From positions 1 through 7,405 of the forward strand of contig JAAXGS010000098.1 in NCBI GenBank assembly GCA_012271225.1: a stretch of 7,405 nt of DNA. The letters run 5' to 3'. The stretch is from Dehalococcoidia bacterium. Its GTDB lineage: Bacteria > Chloroflexota > Dehalococcoidia > UBA6926. Both the position numbers and the translations under genes were made by a program. Below the pieces are notes generated by a model. It ran no database searches and was not told where the DNA came from. It was given only the letters and a program-made list of their open reading frames with translations. Position 1 is the stretch's first letter. The number at the start of each line of letters is the position of its first letter. Below are positions 4,336-7,405 of the stretch, piece by piece.

Positions 4336-7222
4336 TCACCGCTCCCCGGCTCCGTTCGTTCCCATGACCGAATCGGATCGGCGGCACATGCTCGCCGCCG
4401 TTGGGGTCGACACCATCGATGATCTCTTCGCGGACATTCCCGCCGGGTACCACAACCCCCGGCTGGCGCTCCCGCCGCCGCTCTCAGAGAGCGCGGTTCT
4501 GTCCCATATGGGGGAGTTGGCCGCCAAAAACGTCACCGCAGATACGGCGCCGTCATTCCTGGGAGGGGGGTTTGCGCGCCACTTTGTCCCCAGCGCCGTT
4601 GGGGCGATCACATCACGCGGGGAGTTTCTAACGCCCTATACGCCCTATCAGCCGGAGGCCAGTCAGGGCATCCTGCAGGCACTCTTTGAGTATCAGACGA
4701 TGGTCTGTGAACTGACCGGCATGGACGCATCCAACACGGGAATGTATGACGGCGCCAGCGCGCTGGCGGAGGCGGCGTTGATGGCATGCCGTCTCACCCG
4801 CCGGCGCGTGGTCGCAGTGCACCGGAGCGTCTCACCCATCTATCGCGCCGCGCTTGAGACGTACGCCGGCGCGCAGGAGATTGCGGTCATCGATGGCATG
4901 AGTGGCTCAGCGGATGGCGAGCTCGCCTGCCTGATCATGCAGCAGCCGTCCTTCGAGGGGCTCATAGCCGATGATCCGGACGCCCTCGCGGAGGAGATTC
5001 ACGCGCGCGGCGGGCTGCTTGTCGCGGCGGTCGAACCCGTCTCTCTGGCGTTGCTCAGGCCGCCGGGCGACTACGGCGCCGACATCGTCGTTGCAGAGGG
5101 GCAACCCCTGGGCATTGCGCTTGGATTCGGCGGGCCCGGCGTGGGGTTCTTCGCCTGCCGAAGCGCCTATTTACGGCAGATGCCGGGCCGCATCGTTGGC
5201 CGCAGCGTGGACGCCGCCGGCCGTGACGCCTTCGTGCTCACCCTGCAAACCCGGGAACAGCACATTCGGCGAGAACGGGCCACGTCCAACATCTGCACGG
5301 CGGAGACGCTGGCCGCCATCGCCGTGGCCGTGCACACCGCGGCGCTCGGCCCGCACGGGCTGCGGGAGATCGCGCACAACTGCTATCAGGCCGCCCATCA
5401 CGCCGCGCGGCGCATTGCCGCTCTGCCCGGCTTCGACATCTTCGACGGGGAGGACGCGCGTTTCGTCAAGGAGTTCGTCATTCAGTGCCCCATGCCGCCC
5501 GCGCAGCTCAACCGGCGTCTGCGGGATGAGCATGGAATCGTCGGCGGCATCGATGTTTCAGACCGTGTCCGGAACGGCCTCCTGCTCTGCGTGACGGAGA
5601 CGACAGGCGCGGCGGACATCGATCGCCTCGTTCGGGCCCTCGCGGATATAGCGGGCGCGGCGGAGCAGCCCTTCGCAGACGATGAGGCAGCTGCCGGGCT
5701 TGCGCACTGGCCCGGCGTCACAACCCCGGCGGCGGGCCACGGAGTCGTTCTGGCCGTTGGCAACGCCGCAGCCCGTCAGGCGCCGCTGCTGCTGGACATT
5801 TCCCGACCCGGACGCAGAGGCGTGACGACGCCTGCGCCGGCCGTCGCGCCGGGGGAGCCTCCCCTGCCCGCGGCGATGCTGCGCGGCGCGCTGCGCCTGC
5901 CGGAGATAAGCGAGCCGGACGTGATCCGCTATTTCACGCGGATCAGCCAGGCCAACTACGCGGTCGATACAACCTTCTATCCGCTTGGGTCCTGCACCAT
6001 GAAATACAATCCCCGCGTCAATGAGGCCGTCGCCGCCCTGCCCGGGTTCGCGCACGCGCACCCGTATCAGCCGGCGCAGACATCACAGGGCACGCTGGCG
6101 GCGCTTCACAGCCTGCAGGAGATGCTTGCGAGCATCGTTGGCATGGACGCGACGAGCCTCGCGCCCTCCGCCGGCGCGCACGGCGAGCTGACGGGGATGC
6201 TGCTCTTTCGCGCATGGCACCGGAGCCGCGGGGATCATCGCCGCTCCGTCGTCCTCTCCCCGGACTCTTCGCACGGAACAAACCCCGCGTCCGCCGCCAT
6301 GGCGGGATTCACTCTCGTCACCGTGCCGACGGACACGATGGGCAACGTGGACATGGATGCGCTGCGCAGGCTGCTGGGGCCGGAGGTGGCGGGCATCATG
6401 CTGACAATGCCCACCACGCTGGGCTTGTTTGACCCGCAGACCGCGGAGATCTGCCGCCTGGTGCATGAGGCGGGCGGTCTGGTGTACGGAGACGGCGCGA
6501 ACCTGAACGCGCTGCTGGGCCGGGCGCGGCTGGGGGATATGGGGTTTGACATTGTGCACATCAACGTCCACAAGACGTTCTCCACGCCGCACGGGGGCGG
6601 CGGCCCGGGGGCGGGCCCCGTCTGCGTCTCCGGACGGCTCGCCAAATTCCTGCCCGCGCCCCATGTGGAGCGCGGCGATGACGGCCTGTTTCACCTGGCG
6701 GAGCCCGCTGAAACGGTTGGACGCATCGGCTCAGCGGCGGGAAACGTCGGGGTGCTGCTGCGGGCGTACACCTATATCCGCATGCACGGCGCGGACGGCC
6801 TGAGAGAGGTCAGCGACGCCGCGGTGCTGAACGCCAACTACCTCCGCGTGCGGCTCAGGGAGCACTATCATCTACCATATGATCGGCTCTGTATGCATGA
6901 GGCGGTCTTTGCGGCCACTCGGCAGCGGCGCGACCATGATGTGCGGGCCGGCGATATTTGCAAGCGCCTGCTCGACCACGGATTCTACGCGCCGACGGTC
7001 TATTTCCCCCTGATTGTGGACGAGGCCCTGATGATAGAGCCAACGGAGACGGAGAGCCGGGAGACGCTGGACGCCTTTATCGACGCGATGGCGTCAATTG
7101 CCCGTGAGGCGGCGGAGAATCCGGACATGGTGCGCGCCGCGCCGCACACCACCCCCGTCAGGCGCATCGATGAGGCGCTGGCCGCCCGCCGCCCCGTCCT
7201 GCGCTGGACCCCGCGGGACTGA
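4328..7222 (+). CDS. gcvP: Glycine dehydrogenase (decarboxylating), fused GcvPA-GcvPB P protein
   Basis: P protein decarboxylates glycine on pyridoxal phosphate and transfers the aminomethyl group to lipoyl-GcvH. GTG 4328 gives 964 residues and keeps FVPMTESDRRHML, matching the conserved N terminus of GcvPA; ATG 4364 would cut into that motif. Residues 1-445 form the PA-like half: TPYTPYQPEASQG, ELTGMD, MYDGASALAEAAL, GFGGPGVGFF, QTREQHIRRERATSNICT. A linker of about 40 residues (446-485), rich in Ala and Gly, follows. Residues 486-964 form the PB-like catalytic half: SRPGRRG (492-498), YPLGSCTMKYNPRVNE, SAGAHGELTG, SHGTNPAS with His649, Asp722 in DGANLNA, the PLP-binding Lys749 in HINVHKTFSTPHGGGG, and IEPTETESRETLD. 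In both halves the motif wording is that of the two-subunit type rather than of E. coli GcvP, although the length is that of the one-chain enzyme. No catalytic residue seen is missing. Confidence 0.97.
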   Translation: MSDHRSPAPFVPMTESDRRHMLAAVGVDTIDDLFADIPAGYHNPRLALPPPLSESAVLSHMGELAAKNVTADTAPSFLGGGFARHFVPSAVGAITSRGEFLTPYTPYQPEASQGILQALFEYQTMVCELTGMDASNTGMYDGASALAEAALMACRLTRRRVVAVHRSVSPIYRAALETYAGAQEIAVIDGMSGSADGELACLIMQQPSFEGLIADDPDALAEEIHARGGLLVAAVEPVSLALLRPPGDYGADIVVAEGQPLGIALGFGGPGVGFFACRSAYLRQMPGRIVGRSVDAAGRDAFVLTLQTREQHIRRERATSNICTAETLAAIAVAVHTAALGPHGLREIAHNCYQAAHHAARRIAALPGFDIFDGEDARFVKEFVIQCPMPPAQLNRRLRDEHGIVGGIDVSDRVRNGLLLCVTETTGAADIDRLVRALADIAGAAEQPFADDEAAAGLAHWPGVTTPAAGHGVVLAVGNAAARQAPLLLDISRPGRRGVTTPAPAVAPGEPPLPAAMLRGALRLPEISEPDVIRYFTRISQANYAVDTTFYPLGSCTMKYNPRVNEAVAALPGFAHAHPYQPAQTSQGTLAALHSLQEMLASIVGMDATSLAPSAGAHGELTGMLLFRAWHRSRGDHRRSVVLSPDSSHGTNPASAAMAGFTLVTVPTDTMGNVDMDALRRLLGPEVAGIMLTMPTTLGLFDPQTAEICRLVHEAGGLVYGDGANLNALLGRARLGDMGFDIVHINVHKTFSTPHGGGGPGAGPVCVSGRLAKFLPAPHVERGDDGLFHLAEPAETVGRIGSAAGNVGVLLRAYTYIRMHGADGLREVSDAAVLNANYLRVRLREHYHLPYDRLCMHEAVFAATRQRRDHDVRAGDICKRLLDHGFYAPTVYFPLIVDEALMIEPTETESRETLDAFIDAMASIAREAAENPDMVRAAPHTTPVRRIDEALAARRPVLRWTPRD

Positions 7223-7301
7223 GGCAGGCGCCTCCCCGCTGTGGGACGGGTGAAATGGATGAGGGGAAACCCTGCCTTGTGGGGCGCGGGGCAGCCGGGC
7301 C
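7223..7301 (+). other. Short intergenic gap after gcvP
   Basis: 79 bp with a small hairpin at its left edge (GAGGC, 7221-7225, with GCCTC, 7230-7234) but no T-run, and no clear -10 box. The next gene may be read through from gcvP. Nothing else can be supported. Confidence 0.4.
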
Positions 7302-7405
7302 ATGACTGAGACGCGGCCATTGGGGCCGGCGGAGCTCGGGATCACGATGGCGCCGCTTGGCGTCGGCGCATGGCCGTGGGGATCACGGTTCTATTGGGGC
7401 TACGG
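7302..7405 (+). CDS. Probable aldo/keto reductase, N-terminal fragment (3' end off window)
   Basis: An ATG at 7302 opens a frame of 34 complete codons to the window edge: MTETRPLGPAELGIT, then MAPLGVGAWPWG and SRFYWGY. The pattern of a Leu-Gly turn, then PLGxGxWxWG and a short FYWGY segment, is what NAD(P)H-dependent aldo/keto reductases of the plant/bacterial kind show at the first strand of the TIM barrel. The Asp-Tyr-Lys-His catalytic set lies beyond the window, so activity and substrate cannot be judged. It is on the same strand as gcvP, 79 bp downstream, and no convincing Shine-Dalgarno is visible. The link with glycine metabolism is probably only positional. Confidence 0.7.
   Translation, partial: MTETRPLGPAELGITMAPLGVGAWPWGSRFYWGY

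Noticed and set aside
6083..6694. 203-residue leftward open frame inside gcvP
   Set aside because: It is antisense to the most conserved part of the GcvP catalytic half, is rich in Arg, His and Gln, and resembles no known protein; a long shadow frame is expected at high GC.
7221..7234. Terminator after gcvP
   Set aside because: The stem has only 5 bp, and no T-run follows; it is too weak to call.
1..7405. CRISPR array, tRNA, insertion sequence or attachment site flanking the methyltransferase
   Set aside because: No regularly spaced repeats, cloverleaf, transposase or matching direct repeats were seen by eye around 2026-2135 and 3789-3927; a computed repeat search would be more sensitive.

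Overview
This is a GC-rich bacterial chromosomal segment built around a glycine cleavage system (GCS) locus. Layout: an incomplete leftward sulfurtransferase gene (1-797), a divergent promoter region (798-948), then rightward gcvT (949-2025), a DNA methyltransferase with a C-terminal nuclease-like domain (2136-3788), gcvH (3928-4335), a single long gcvP (4328-7222), and the first 34 codons of a probable aldo/keto reductase (7302-7405). No tRNA, rRNA, CRISPR array or insertion sequence was seen.

Three of the four GCS proteins are encoded here. GcvP decarboxylates glycine on PLP, GcvH carries the aminomethyl group on lipoyl-lysine, and GcvT releases ammonia and passes the one-carbon unit to tetrahydrofolate. 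The fourth, dihydrolipoyl dehydrogenase, is absent, as is common because that enzyme is shared with other complexes. gcvH and gcvP overlap and are probably translationally coupled. gcvT is separated from them by the methyltransferase gene, which has its own candidate promoter; gcvH also has its own.

Two things stand out. First, GcvP reads by its motifs like the two-subunit (GcvPA + GcvPB) type, yet both halves lie in one frame joined by a linker of about 40 residues with no usable internal start codon. Second, the gene between gcvT and gcvH joins a beta-class amino-methyltransferase (DPPF motif before the FxGxG-type motif) to a PD-(D/E)XK/Mrr-like region (GxDxGxDG ... QVK). It could be a one-chain restriction-modification or modification-dependent enzyme placed inside a housekeeping metabolic locus. 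Its middle part uses more A/T-ending codons than the gcv genes.

The intergenic regions hold palindromes between the divergent genes, and GC-rich hairpins just after the TATGAT and TAGAAT -10-like boxes of the methyltransferase and gcvH. The organism cannot be fixed from the sequence. GC richness, split-type GcvP motifs and this methyltransferase family would fit an uncultured Chloroflexota (SAR202/Dehalococcoidia-like) bacterium, but this is a low-confidence impression from memory.
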